Below, piece by piece: positions 47,501 to 55,609 of a DNA stretch of 64,000 nucleotides; within the stretch, counting starts at the first letter, position 1; the number at the start of each line of letters is the position of its first letter. A program made the position numbers and the translations under genes. The stretch lies in NCBI GenBank assembly GCA_950022655.1, contig OX465580.1, forward strand, positions 43,336,028 to 43,400,027. Reading direction: 5' to 3'. The stretch is from Alentia gelatinosa (taxonomy: Eukaryota > Annelida > Polychaeta > Phyllodocida > Polynoidae). Under the pieces are notes generated by a model. The model was not told the DNA's origin and did not search any database. It was given only the letters and a program-made list of their open reading frames with translations.

Positions 47501-50384
47501 TGTATCTAAAGAGAAAGCATTACAATTAGTATGATATAGACATGGCCAAGGACAACCCGTTTGTACAGCTCTAGTTCAGCCAAGCATGGTAAGCGGGGAA
47601 ACGATCGAATCTCTAGGCAATAGCTACATATTATGTAACGTTCTTTTTACTACTGTTGGCTATATTATGAATCAACCAAGTTAATTCTAGTGCCTTTCCA
47701 TTGCAGCCACATCCACAGGAGATGCACTGAGTGAACTTTTGTAAATTCGAAATTAAAATCTATAGTATAATGACATTCAAGGTAGGGATCGCGAGCTAAG
47801 GAGTGTCGTAAGGACCTTTTAGTTTGGACGGCACTCTGCGGGGCCCGTTGAATAATCTAGGCTCATACATGTAGACCCTTTTATGTACTCCAAGGAGACC
47901 CTGGGACGATGTGGGTCAACTTGATTCAACACTATAAGGATGACCTTATGGAAGGCTAAGACTGTCTTGGTAAACGAACTTTTGTATCATTAAAAAATTA
48001 CCCTTGTATGAAGGTACAAAAATGGTCTTCAGGTACGATCAGAGAATCGCATACCTGGCGTCTGACACACCTAGATAGCGTTACAGCGGAGTCAAAGTAG
48101 CTAGATGACACTGATGTTTTATTGCTATCTTCAAATAATTCTGGATTCAGATTGTCGGGAACATATACAAATGAAAAAATGCTTTAAAAAACTATGTCAC
48201 CATGCTAACTTTTATGGGAAGGCTCTCTGAAGATGCTATGTGCTTAAGGATTGGTGTCTATGGGAAACTGCAATATTTTCATGAAATCAGATGGCAGTAC
48301 CTGTTAAAGATTTAGTTTTGAGTATAGATATAGAGGGCACTGCAATACCTGACAGCGTTTGTCTTTAAGTGTCTCCGTCCTTTTGGGCAGTCAAAGTGCC
48401 CTGAAGTCTAAATTAGAAACTGGAAAGTTAGTCCAGGCCAGACCGGAAATACAGTTTAAATTCAATATTGTGGGTCTGCTAACGCCCACAAAAGTTCAAC
48501 AGGAAAGGATGTACACTAACTGAAGTGGTGAAAGTTTGTCGTGAAGCCAGAGCAGTGTATGTTGGTCTTTTATGTATGCCAGTGTCCCTCCTTCCTCATT
48601 GCAAGTCTGACTGGCCGAGTCCCAACTCGACACAGATGCGTGTCGCCAAAAGCAGTCTGTGTAAGTGCCTCCATGTCCGGTCTGGTCCAGACACACGATA
48701 CCTTCTTCATCTGTGGATAGAACGCTCGTGTACAAAACACCGGGAAATACCAGAAACATAATGTAGATAGATTGAGAAAGAGAGGATTTGTTTAAACCGT
48801 GGAGATCACGGAGATACTAACGCCACCAACGTAGCTTGACCTGAATCAAGGTATAGACCAGACTGAAATAATCACGCTAGGTTGTGTTGTAAACACCACT
48901 TTCAGAGTGGGAACCCCAAATAGTGGGATCATTGGTATTGAGATCAAACGCCTACTATGGTGAGTTTTTCAGTGGACACTATATCCTCTGTATTGGGATC
49001 TAGACATATCCTCTACCTGAAGTATTAGTATTCGTAGTTATCATAGAAAGTGATAACCATTGGCAATTTGGAGTTCCGGTTCCGGAAGTAGAATGAGCAA
49101 ATATACTTTTACCCGAGGTTAGAAATGTGGGGCTGCCTGAGAGCACAATACTGGGGAATAAATGTAAGTATGACATTTATCGTTGCCATATGACAGCAGA
49201 TATATATATATCATTTCTAAGAGTGCTAATCGATTGAACCGAGCTTAACAATCATCACTTGATTTCTGCAAAAGGCAACAGATAAATTAGTTATTCAATT
49301 CTCTATGTCTTTGTGTATCTAGGTATAAATTAAAGATAATTAGATTCCGATTTATCCATGTATATATGTTTGACATTCATTCATTTTGCAATGTGAAGCA
49401 TAATCGTGGGTTCTGTTCAACTCGAAGAAATAGATATGAATGTAAAGAAGTATTGGTAGGGCCCCAGGAAATTATGTATATATTTCCCATCAAAATATCA
49501 TTTTGCTTCTCCCCCCTTTTATCACCTATAGGACTATATCCCCTTCGACCGTCTTACTAAAACATCATTGATGGACGTATATATTTTTGTGTTTTTATGA
49601 AGCTGATTTTAGTACACTTATGGAGAATGAGAAAGAGATCTGTTGGTATGTGAATCTGAGATTGAATATGGCAGGTATTGTATAATGTCCGGAAATCCTT
49701 ATACCTGCAATGGAATGGTTTCCGAATTTCCGATTGCACCATAAAAAATGTATTTGATCAAACAACTGCATTTGACTTATATATTTCAGTAAAGGAAAGT
49801 CTACCTCTTACTTGGATGGCGTCCTCTAGAATCAAATACCTGGCCTCTGACGTTAAAAGATAACTTTCCTTTGCATCCCAACGGAGGAGCGAATAAAAGT
49901 AGACTTGGACGTCATTGGCACCAACTATACTGGTGCTGTTGAAATCCAAGCCCTGCGTCACCACAAGTGTACATTTTCTGGAGCAGAATAACATAGGGGT
50001 CATATATTGCTTACACGCAGGTGCCCATTTAATATGACTTAGGTCAATGTTTAACCGGTCCTTCATTTATTATTCATTCTTATGGCTACTGAAATTCCAG
50101 TTGTGCTAGGTAGAAACTCCTTTGATAAGTATTTTTTTTCCGTCATCCAAAAAGTATTTCAGTTGGAAAACTTGCACTTAACAAAATATATGTAACAATC
50201 ACTTGAACAGTTGCTGAGATGATTGTATTGCTAAACGTAATATCCTGGCCCTGGGTGAATAAAACGTGATGCCCGATAAGTGATACATTAGAGAATGTGT
50301 GTTACCTTGCTTTATTAATAAAGGTACCTACGCTGAAGAAGTGCCGAGAGTAACAACTACGAGAAGAACAAGGCAAATATCCAT
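24498..50384 (-). CDS. Selectin-like receptor: signal peptide, CTLD, 15 sushi domains, TM
   Basis: Phase-consistent exons (minus strand) join into about 1,246 codons. Order: signal peptide (1-18), unassigned segment (about 19-73), a possible 22-bp micro-exon, C-type lectin domain on two exons (about 81-212), fifteen CCP/sushi domains (about 213-1191), then one exon with membrane segment, short tail and stop (1192-1246). Fourteen of fifteen CCPs keep four cysteines and the tryptophan before the last cysteine; CCP1 lacks the tryptophan. CCP exons are flanked by phase-1 introns, so each is a shuffling unit. The product should be a type I plasma-membrane glycoprotein with many N-X-S/T sites, and may act in adhesion or as a complement-regulator or pattern receptor. 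Uncertain points are the link from exon 2 to the lectin domain, and whether all CCPs are used in one transcript. Confidence 0.82.
24995..25177 (-). CDS. Receptor exon: CCP15
   Basis: 183 bp, phase 1 to 1. [35 protein letters not shown]. This is the membrane-proximal sushi domain. Confidence 0.82.
25287..25640. mobile_element. MITE with about 38-bp inverted repeats and TA duplication
   Basis: GGGAGCCAAAGTGAACC... at the left and its reverse complement ...GGTTCACTTTGGCTCCC at the right, flanked by TA on both sides. It lies in the intron just upstream of the CCP15 exon. A second terminus of the family (GGGAGCCAAAGTGAACCCGC) sits at about 15,219. Confidence 0.7.
25992..26585. repeat. Two tandem LTR-like repeats (287 and 285 bp)
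   Basis: 25,992-26,278 and 26,301-26,585 are close direct repeats that start TGTTACGATCC; the second ends TAGTAACA and the first TAGTGGCA. Each contains GCAATAAAGCTT (a polyadenylation signal). The 22 bp between them may be an internal remnant. They look like LTRs left after recombination, inside the intron between CCP14 and CCP15. Confidence 0.55.
26925..27107 (-). CDS. Receptor exon: CCP14
   Basis: 183 bp, phase 1 to 1. [37 protein letters not shown]. Confidence 0.85.
27893..28114 (-). CDS. Receptor exon: CCP13
   Basis: 222 bp, phase 1 to 1. [33 protein letters not shown]. The loop before the third cysteine is longer than usual. Confidence 0.8.
28312..28410. repeat. (TA)n microsatellite
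   Basis: Nearly pure TA repeat in the intron after CCP12. It produces spurious YIYIYI ORFs on both strands. Confidence 0.95.
28516..28698 (-). CDS. Receptor exon: CCP12
   Basis: 183 bp, phase 1 to 1. [35 protein letters not shown]. The first half has no ATG, so it is only visible by splice-aware reading. Confidence 0.82.
28893..29320. mobile_element. Dispersed hairpin element, copy 2
   Basis: Shares with 13,740-14,115 the AGGAATAGGGAAACCA marker, the TCAAAGTTAC.-GGTAAGGCTTT motif, the ACTGCCC...GGGCAGTATTTTTT hairpin (about 29,155-29,205) and a CATAGTTTCCCTCTA end. Its left part has two GCCCAGGTTG.. copies in place of the GGCTGACGTTTTCGTCCC copies. Confidence 0.5.
30039..30227 (-). CDS. Receptor exon: CCP11
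   Basis: 189 bp, phase 1 to 1. [35 protein letters not shown]. Confidence 0.84.
30333..30680. mobile_element. Foldback element (CCCAGTAAAC family), copy A
   Basis: Begins TA|CCCAGTAAAC and the CGTTCTAGCAACGTAAATTT motif, then repeated ACGTAAATTTACGT-type segments. The right terminus is not seen and may be lost. The core is a near-perfect palindrome (30,502-30,555). Confidence 0.5.
30502..30555. repeat. 54-bp palindrome
   Basis: A palindrome centred between 30,528 and 30,529 on GTAAATTTAC, with a single mismatched pair over 27-bp arms. Weaker symmetry continues outward for about 40 bp each side. Confidence 0.9.
30951..31053. repeat. TA-rich microsatellite
   Basis: Compound TA/TG repeat with interruptions, in the intron between CCP11 and CCP10. 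Another short TA run lies at about 31,740-31,780. Confidence 0.9.
31054..31326 (+). mobile_element. Possible solo LTR
   Basis: Starts TGTTAAGATAAAG, ends CCGTCCAACA (TG...CA), and contains GTGGCGCCACC and AATAAA followed by TTGTTGTCGAC. No target duplication is visible, so the call is tentative. Confidence 0.35.
32132..32248. repeat. (TA)n microsatellite
   Basis: Long TA repeat with two GTATG interruptions, in the same intron. It generates spurious ORFs. Confidence 0.95.
32562..32741 (-). CDS. Receptor exon: CCP10
   Basis: 180 bp, phase 1 to 1. [36 protein letters not shown]. Confidence 0.85.
33101..34523. mobile_element. Harbinger-like non-autonomous element with poly-G ends
   Basis: 1,423 bp flanked by TTA on both sides (33,098-33,100 and 34,524-34,526). 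Left end GGGAGCGTACAATAATTATG-GCCC and right end GGGCGATAATTAGTGAACGC-TCCC are inverted matches. Both ends run into units of poly-G followed by CCAACTTTTTTT.GGTATTCC (about 33,125-33,270 and 34,370-34,465). A 3-bp TTA duplication is characteristic of PIF/Harbinger transposons. I found no transposase; the interior (33,400-34,350) has only short ORFs. Confidence 0.65.
34552..34740 (-). CDS. Receptor exon: CCP9
   Basis: 189 bp, phase 1 to 1. [33 protein letters not shown] transposon ends at 34,523, only 28 bp downstream of the donor. Confidence 0.85.
35120..35305 (-). CDS. Receptor exon: CCP8
   Basis: 186 bp, phase 1 to 1. [36 protein letters not shown]. Confidence 0.85.
35742..35936 (-). CDS. 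Receptor exon: CCP7
   Basis: 195 bp, phase 1 to 1. [35 protein letters not shown]. It has no ATG-initiated ORF, so long-ORF scans miss it. It is clearly more GC-rich than its neighbours. Confidence 0.82.
36526..36729 (-). CDS. Receptor exon: CCP6
   Basis: 204 bp, phase 1 to 1. [37 protein letters not shown]. Donor GTGCGT is less usual than its neighbours. Confidence 0.8.
37121..38549. mobile_element. Foldback element (CCCAGTAAAC family), copy B
   Basis: Left end CCCAGTAAAAACAAATACGT and right end ACGTAAATTTATGTCTTGTG-TTTACTGGG are inverted, with CA on both outer sides. The interior holds many ACGTAAAT / ATTTACGT motifs and an AGGAGATTACTG-containing segment (37,560-38,170) that may be a further insertion. 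It lies in the intron between CCP6 and CCP5. Confidence 0.6.
38590..38793 (-). CDS. Receptor exon: CCP5
   Basis: 204 bp, phase 1 to 1. [35 protein letters not shown]. Confidence 0.85.
39073..39261 (-). CDS. Receptor exon: CCP4
   Basis: 189 bp, phase 1 to 1. The acceptor is CTGTTTGTAAG (not the later TTCAG), which restores the EIQCGMPP start. Then [25 protein letters not shown]. Confidence 0.82.
40036..40263 (-). CDS. Receptor exon: CCP3
   Basis: 228 bp, phase 1 to 1. [38 protein letters not shown]. It has a longer third-to-fourth-cysteine loop than its neighbours. Confidence 0.83.
40676..44134. mobile_element. Foldback element (CCCAGTAAAC family), copy C, with an insertion
   Basis: Left end CCCAGAAAACACAAATACGT, right end TACGTCTTGTGTTTGCTGGG, flanked by TA on both sides. 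At 3,459 bp it is larger than copy B because it appears to contain the poly-C-bordered segment 41,286-43,753. It occupies most of the large intron between CCP3 and CCP2. Confidence 0.6.
41286..43753. mobile_element. Segment bounded by inverted GGTTACC and CCTACCTAG motifs
   Basis: GGTTACC plus a long poly-C and CTACCTAG at the left, and CTACCTAGATTTTTTGGTCA-GGTAACC at the right. Internal ORFs are short (a 97-codon frame at 41,427-41,720) and match nothing I can name. No target duplication seen. A decayed DNA transposon is the likeliest reading. Confidence 0.35.
44456..44526. repeat. (TA)n microsatellite
   Basis: Pure TA repeat in the intron between CCP3 and CCP2. Confidence 0.95.
44736..44969. 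repeat. Partial copy of the 46.3-kb inverted-repeat element
   Basis: 234 bp, colinear with 46,481-46,714 (same length, many substitutions). It starts GTATTCCACAACACCAAACA and ends TTCACACCTCCTCTG. The left terminus of the element is absent here. Confidence 0.8.
45514..45702 (-). CDS. Receptor exon: CCP2
   Basis: 189 bp, phase 1 to 1. [35 protein letters not shown]: complete sushi pattern. Confidence 0.85.
45858..46070 (-). CDS. Receptor exon: CCP1
   Basis: 213 bp, phase 1 to 1. Four cysteines (VYCGY, YHC, VSC, ISCEG). The usual tryptophan is missing ([10 protein letters not shown]). Confidence 0.78.
46318..46714. mobile_element. 397-bp element with 31-bp TIRs and 9-bp target duplication
   Basis: The left end CAGAGGAGGTGTGAAGCATA-GCGCCCCCTAT matches the right end in reverse with one mismatch. 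ATCCAGCCT directly precedes (46,309-46,317) and follows (46,715-46,723) the element. A 9-bp duplication points to a Mutator-like family. No ORF, so non-autonomous. It sits in the intron between the lectin domain and CCP1. Confidence 0.8.
47300..47505 (-). CDS. Receptor exon: C-type lectin domain, second half
   Basis: Acceptor TTCTCTTTAG, donor ACC G|GTAAGT, phase 2 to phase 1. It encodes the WIGL core motif ([11 protein letters not shown]), [12 protein letters not shown] and a final [12 protein letters not shown]. The EPN/QPD and WND calcium/sugar motifs are absent and only one cysteine remains, so the inner disulfide of the long-loop region is lost. Confidence 0.82.
48521..48710 (-). CDS. 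Receptor exon: C-type lectin domain, first half
   Basis: Acceptor CTATCCACAG, donor CA|GTTAGT, phase 1 to phase 2. It encodes VCLDQTG..., [25 protein letters not shown] and LLWLHDKL: the usual N-terminal cysteines, W..A...C helix and G..LA.I strand of a CTLD. An ATG at 48,759 could instead start a shorter protein whose first residues are weakly signal-like. Confidence 0.8.
48841..48862 (-). CDS. Possible 22-bp linking micro-exon
   Basis: TTATTTCAG|...TTCAG|GTCAAG would add seven codons (SGLYLDS) and convert phase 0 to phase 1, exactly what is needed between exon 2 and the lectin exon. The donor is weak and the case rests on phase alone. Confidence 0.25.
49812..49977 (-). CDS. Receptor exon 2: unassigned N-terminal region
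   Basis: Acceptor TTCTGCTCCAG, donor CAA|GTAAGA, phase 2 to phase 0. It encodes [19 protein letters not shown], a [11 protein letters not shown] strand and [13 protein letters not shown]. One cysteine and one N-glycosylation site (NST) are present. I do not recognise the fold. Confidence 0.6.
50332..50384 (-). CDS. Receptor exon 1: signal peptide
   Basis: ATG at 50,384, then [18 protein letters not shown]: a short n-region, a hydrophobic core and a small-residue cleavage site. Donor GC|GTAGGT, phase 2, which fits exon 2. Confidence 0.7.
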
Positions 50385-50744
50385 AACAAAGCTCCGGAGC
50401 TCTGTAAAAAAGCAGACTCGAGAAACATATAACTGACAAATGAGTATTACTTCCCTCAAAAAAGCATGTAAAAATACCATTGAAGGCACACTGAAAAATT
50501 GATTGTCACAGCAACCTTAGCTATTATTACGAAGCATGTACGTACCTGCGGGGCACAAGCAACCCTCTAAATACCGTCTGCTCAACTAGACGCCGCAGGA
50601 CTTCTCACATATATATGTAGTGTCACGTCTGAGACAGTACAGGAACGACACAAATTGATTGGCAAGGTAAAGATTGACACGTGTTGACATACAATACTCG
50701 AGTATGTCGATCGATCTAAGATGTAACTTACATAGTAACACCCA

Positions 50745-51266
50745 ATGAAATATTCAGATAAGACCCCTGGCTACCAACAGGAGTGCTGGGCAAGGGTGCC
50801 TTGTTGGAGTATTTCCGGGGTTTTGGCGTGGTGTTTGCCAGCAACCATCTATAATCCTGGAATTAGTAGTAAAGTTAAAGAACAGATGCACCGATTCCTG
50901 GATCGACCACACTGCGAAGATTACTCGTTCTTAATACAAAATATTGCCAACAAATCTTTGAACAAACAAACACTGATAAAACAAGAGTTGTCAGGAGAAA
51001 AGAATCTAATAACAATTTACAGGATTAATGAGTGTCTTGAAGAAATTCAATCAGTAAATCCCCAAATCACCGTTGTCCACCTGTCGTATTGTGAAGTATG
51101 TATCATTAAAGCGAGAGTTAATGAGGAACTTTTGACTGTTGTAATTTATAACCATTTTTTCGTGCGAATTACAAGGAGAGATCAAAAGAGCCTAATGAAA
51201 TGGTTCTTGTTATTCGGTATCACTGCATTGTCTTGGTTTCCTGTCTATTCATGTAGGCATTTGTAA
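50745..51266 (+). CDS. Unassigned ORF, 173 codons, divergent from the receptor gene
   Basis: An ATG-initiated frame running away from the receptor's first exon, about 360 bp upstream of it on the other strand. It has an N-terminal part with CWARVPCWSISGVLAWCLPA, a middle rich in I/N/E/K (NECLEEIQSVNPQITVVHLS), and a basic patch ITRRDQKSLMK followed by a hydrophobic WFLLFGITALSWFPVYS. That last arrangement recalls the sixth helix of a class A GPCR, with WFP like the CWxP region, but no other GPCR hallmark is present. It could be a GPCR-derived relic, an exon of a larger gene or a long chance ORF. Confidence 0.3.
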   Translation: MKYSDKTPGYQQECWARVPCWSISGVLAWCLPATIYNPGISSKVKEQMHRFLDRPHCEDYSFLIQNIANKSLNKQTLIKQELSGEKNLITIYRINECLEEIQSVNPQITVVHLSYCEVCIIKARVNEELLTVVIYNHFFVRITRRDQKSLMKWFLLFGITALSWFPVYSCRHL

Positions 51267-51269
51267 TGA

Positions 51270-53050
51270 GGAACGCCATTTTCAGCGAGTTCTTATGTCT
51301 GTAGAATCTATGGTTTCTTTGATAAAAAAAAGAGAGTAGCTCGTCTTCACGATGTAGATGTAGCAGCGGCCAACTGCCAAAGCTCGACCTTCTCGCCTCG
51401 TCTAACACAGCTGGCTCCTCCTCCTACTTTGTGCTTAACTTTTGAACTGAGAAGATACATGAAACTTCAAAACAGATTATTTCTACCTTCTAAATTGAAT
51501 AGAAATATTAAGGTCAAGCCCATTATTTTTGCTCTAACATGAAGGCCTACTTCTTGCAAAACGATATCCTGTTGACAATGTAAATCATGAACACTGTACC
51601 CACTACTTCCTGTTTTTGGATATCCTTTGATACTAGGGACGATTCAAAAGAGGAAACTTTCTTAGGGTAAGACCGTTTTTTCCCTTTATGCTCGTCGATC
51701 TGGTTCTGAACGAATTCGTCAGCTACACCTCAATAAGCATGTATCTGCGTCATTACAATGTTATTACATATTATGACACAATAAGAAAATAAAAATATTT
51801 GTTTTCATTCTCATACCTGAATGATATGAAGTGATTTTTTGCTTTATAAAGGCATGTCACAATTTACCTTGAAAAGTAAAACCCAAGTCATTTTCCTGGA
51901 AATTGTAGATGGTGATTTCCCAGTGTTATGGAACATATATCTAAATTGCAAATCGGAGGGTCTCCATGCTAGTTTTTGATATAGAGATCAATATTATGAT
52001 AATATTACAAAAAACATTTATAGAAATTCTAAAGAGTTTGCGTGTTATTTCTTCGTTACGCTGGAGGCAGAGCATGTCTTTCGCTCGCAGCTGGAAAATC
52101 TTTTACATGGAACTCTCAATAGTTGTTTTTCACATGAAACTCGATAATATGCTATAACTCGATCATTAGTACTAGAATGGATCAAATGCACTGGTTTGAA
52201 TTGTTAATTGTCAGTAAATACAGATTATGGAGATTACGAGATGGCAAATAAATTTGAATTTCAAAGAGAACGTTTTAATCTTAAATTCCAACCCACCCGC
52301 CCACCCCCATTGGTGGTAATTGTAAGTTTGCTCTTAATTTAGCCACCGGAATGCCACCCTCATATCGAACACCTACACACCAGAGACTGAGTCAAGTAAT
52401 CGAACTCCACTCACCTGGTCATGTGACTGTTTTCCCCCCACTCACATCACTCAGGTCAACCGGACAGACAACACCTGTCTTCTCGTACCGAGGTTTTTTT
52501 ACCCACCCACCACTCCCTTACAAAAATGTTCATCATCATATTCTCCTGTACTTCACATAATGTTTCATCAACATTTATACTTCTTATGCTTCAAAATGAC
52601 TGTGTCTTAACAAAGCGTTATCTTACAAACTTTTACACCGTAATTTTATTGTACTTCTACATGACAAAATGTTTTAATGTACAAAAAAGATTCACCTGTA
52701 ATAAATCTTTTATTGGCATTCCGGCTTCGTCTTAATTAGAGATTTGAAGACCAAGCACAACAAGACTATGAGGATACATGCTCCTATACACAGACTCAAT
52801 CAATGAAGGTTTGTCAACCTGTTAGTTTATATTAGAAATATGATTGTATGTACTGGACATAAAAATGGGAATAGACAAATGGCAACACGTGAATGGTGTT
52901 AATGATTAGATACATAGTGTCATATTGAATACATAAACTGCTTCACAAAAACACAAATAACTATTAACTATTAACTATTCAGGACACACATTTTACAGAT
53001 ATTGGAAACCGTTAAGGCCTATCATACCTTTCAACGCAACCTATAGACAA
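51270..53050. other. No gene recognised
   Basis: AT-rich, short ORFs, no recognisable domain or element ends. Confidence 0.5.
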
Positions 53051-53055
53051 GTATA

Positions 53056-53328
53056 TTACAATGAGTAGATATCATCATGTGTTATACATTTATATTTTCT
53101 TCCGTTGAATCCAGGATCAGATTGCTTAATGGCGTCAATAAGCATCTTTCTCCATTTATCAGTCTCTGCGACTTTCCTTCGGACAAACGATGAGAAATGA
53201 GTCCTTGTGCCTTGAATTAATGTTCCAAAGCCTCTTTTACTATCAAAATAGTCTCTTTCACAATAGCCGATGGCGGTGACGCGTGAATGGTAGCCTACAG
53301 CATTTACTCTTATAATGTATATAGACAC
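53056..53328 (-). CDS. Small ORF, faintly THAP-like
   Basis: 90 codons. The second half, RTHFSSFVRRKVAETDKWRK followed by MLIDAIKQSDPGFNGRKYKC and ITHDDI, has the spacing of a THAP zinc finger (F..F, then W...I, then C..H), but the first two cysteines are not clearly placed. THAP domains occur in transposases and transcription factors. It may be an exon, a transposon fragment or coincidence. Confidence 0.25.
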   Translation of the reverse strand: MSIYIIRVNAVGYHSRVTAIGYCERDYFDSKRGFGTLIQGTRTHFSSFVRRKVAETDKWRKMLIDAIKQSDPGFNGRKYKCITHDDIYSL

Positions 53329-54003
53329 TGTATTAACAAAAAGTCACTGGGGGTAAATACCTGTACCGATAAAAAGTCTTTGGGAGTTATCCCTATACAT
53401 GTGGCATAAGACATTAACCAGCTATGAGTATACATGTACCATATATATCTCCCCCTTCAAAAGAATAGTAAAAACTAATGATAACCTTTAACTGGCTTCA
53501 AGACACATGATGATCTAGCGTTATACCCATCCCGAGTACTATATTGTTAACTTCCGTGTTTTGCGTAAATCTCTGACATGTTTTAAGCCCTTTCCCGACA
53601 TCCCAGACTTGACTACAACTCTGATATTCAATATACCATTTTTAGTATTTACTACCTTTTGAAGATATATTAGTTTACTAGACAGCTTTCTATACCAATG
53701 AGCTTTTCAGCTGCAGAAAGTCCATCTGAGCACAGAGCCCGTCTCCTGATCCATATGAATTGTTCAAAATCCTATATATTATTTCTACTCAGGGACTCTC
53801 TCTGCCTTACAGCCTCTGGCCTCAGTGTGCCTTACAGTCTCTGGATAGTATAGACTAGATTCTTTGTGAGTGAACCCATACTCATTAGCAATGTTCCTGA
53901 AAACCTGTTAAGTATTGAGCTATTTAGTTATTGTTTAGTTATGTCATGAATTGCAAATATACTTTTCATGTTTAAGACAAATCTTAAAGGTATTCTATCG
54001 GTA

Positions 54004-55604
54004 CTAAAATAGTCCCAGAGTCCAGCTTTCACCTTTTTCTGGCTCAACATATATTGTTTCCTTGCTCTGTAAAAGTCTGAACTTCAGATATGTTTGACCA
54101 CCTTGTAATCTTATATTGATATTTCTGTTCATATTTGGCAAAAGCATTGAATCCTCTCTTGCTAACGTTTTCTGTTTATCTACTCCCAGACCCCCTGCAT
54201 GAATAGAGTCTAGTGTTTCCTCGCACATGCTACAGGGTATTACAGTTTTGTTTTCCCTGACAACAAGACTATTTCAAGAATCCATCACTAGATGTGAACT
54301 TCTTTATAATGATTTAAAGGATTTGCGCACTTCTGCAGCAGATAGCTAAGAAAGGGGGACTCTACTACCCCCCCCCCCCCCCCCCCCCACGTAAAGCCCA
54401 GGATATATGTTATATTTGCACAACAGAGGTCGTCATCGGTGGTTTCTGTTTGCTTTCAAGCAGTGATCGTTATCCGTGTATGCTTAGACCGCTTCATCCA
54501 TCTTAACCAAATACTTTAATTCAATATGGAAGAAAAAGGGAAATCGGACGGTAGAATAAACGGCATTGGGACTATGTCCGTCTCCTCTTTAGAATATTCT
54601 GAATTACCTGTCAGCACAATGGGTGTAATCATTCCCGATGTTTCTCTTGGTAAAGGGGGGCAGGACTATAAATCTTCCAAGTCAAATGATCAAACCATAG
54701 ATTCAGAGTAGATACAATGCCAACATTTCACGTCTTGGGGAATAGATCTTTGTTGTATGTTATTACATACCTGTGGTCCAACAATTATGAAATGCTATCC
54801 GCTGCTAGGGATGCGGTGATAATAATGTTTGCACCCTAATGCCATAATGAATGACCACAAGCATGTAAGCGGTTAGAATTGCATTTTTTAGATGATATTC
54901 AGGCATATGATAATAAGGAAGTATAGTTACTGAGCTTTGAAATAAGGCCCTTTGTTTAAGTCGTGGGGCCATTTTTCAAGGATAAAAGATCTTGAACACC
55001 TATCGCTACGGGCTCACAACCACGTTTATCCTACCCTAATACAATACTGCCATAGGCTTAATATTGGATCACTGTATTCGGGCGAGAGTGCAGCAAAGTG
55101 ATATTTATTGCACGAGGGTAACAAATAAATTATCAGAGACGGGGTAGGATAAATACTAAACTGAACTTGATTAGGTATATAGGTAATGATGATAATTGCC
55201 TCTCAGTCCACCCAAAAAGACATATAGCTTGCAAACTGTGAACATTCATGATGATAAACACAGTTTGAAATGAGCACCCATCTTTTGTGTTAAATATTTC
55301 CAAAGCATTCCCCTTGGTTTATCTGCATTGACCAACATTTTTCTTCTCCTCAGACAAATCTCGATTTTTTTGTTCAGGTTTATGGAAAGCGAAAGTTGTC
55401 TCAAAATTAAGGTTCTTCTCAGTGAAAAAACTCTCCCCATACCCAAAGCCTTGCGGCCCCAAACGATCTCATTTTTTCCCTTAAAGCCTGGTCATACTCC
55501 ATGAGTGACTTGCCAGTATGGGTAGGTTTTCTGTCAATTAAGTATGTCAAATGGTCCAAATAACCAGTTCTATCGATCCCTTCCTGCATCATGCTGCGCA
55601 TCAT
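54004..55604 (-). other. Coding-like fragments, unassigned
   Basis: Minus-strand frames at 55,604-55,419 (HLTYLIDRKPTHTGKSLMEY then DQALREKM), 55,446-55,246 (LSINLNKKIEICLRRRKMLV) and 54,228-54,004 (LQGGQTYLKFRLLQSKE) look more like coding sequence than background. They resemble retroelement gag-type or tyrosine-recombinase-element ORF1 style (YDQALR). No start, splice chain or catalytic motif ties them together. A poly-C run (54,369-54,388) lies between them. Confidence 0.25.
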
Positions 55605-55609
55605 GCCTA

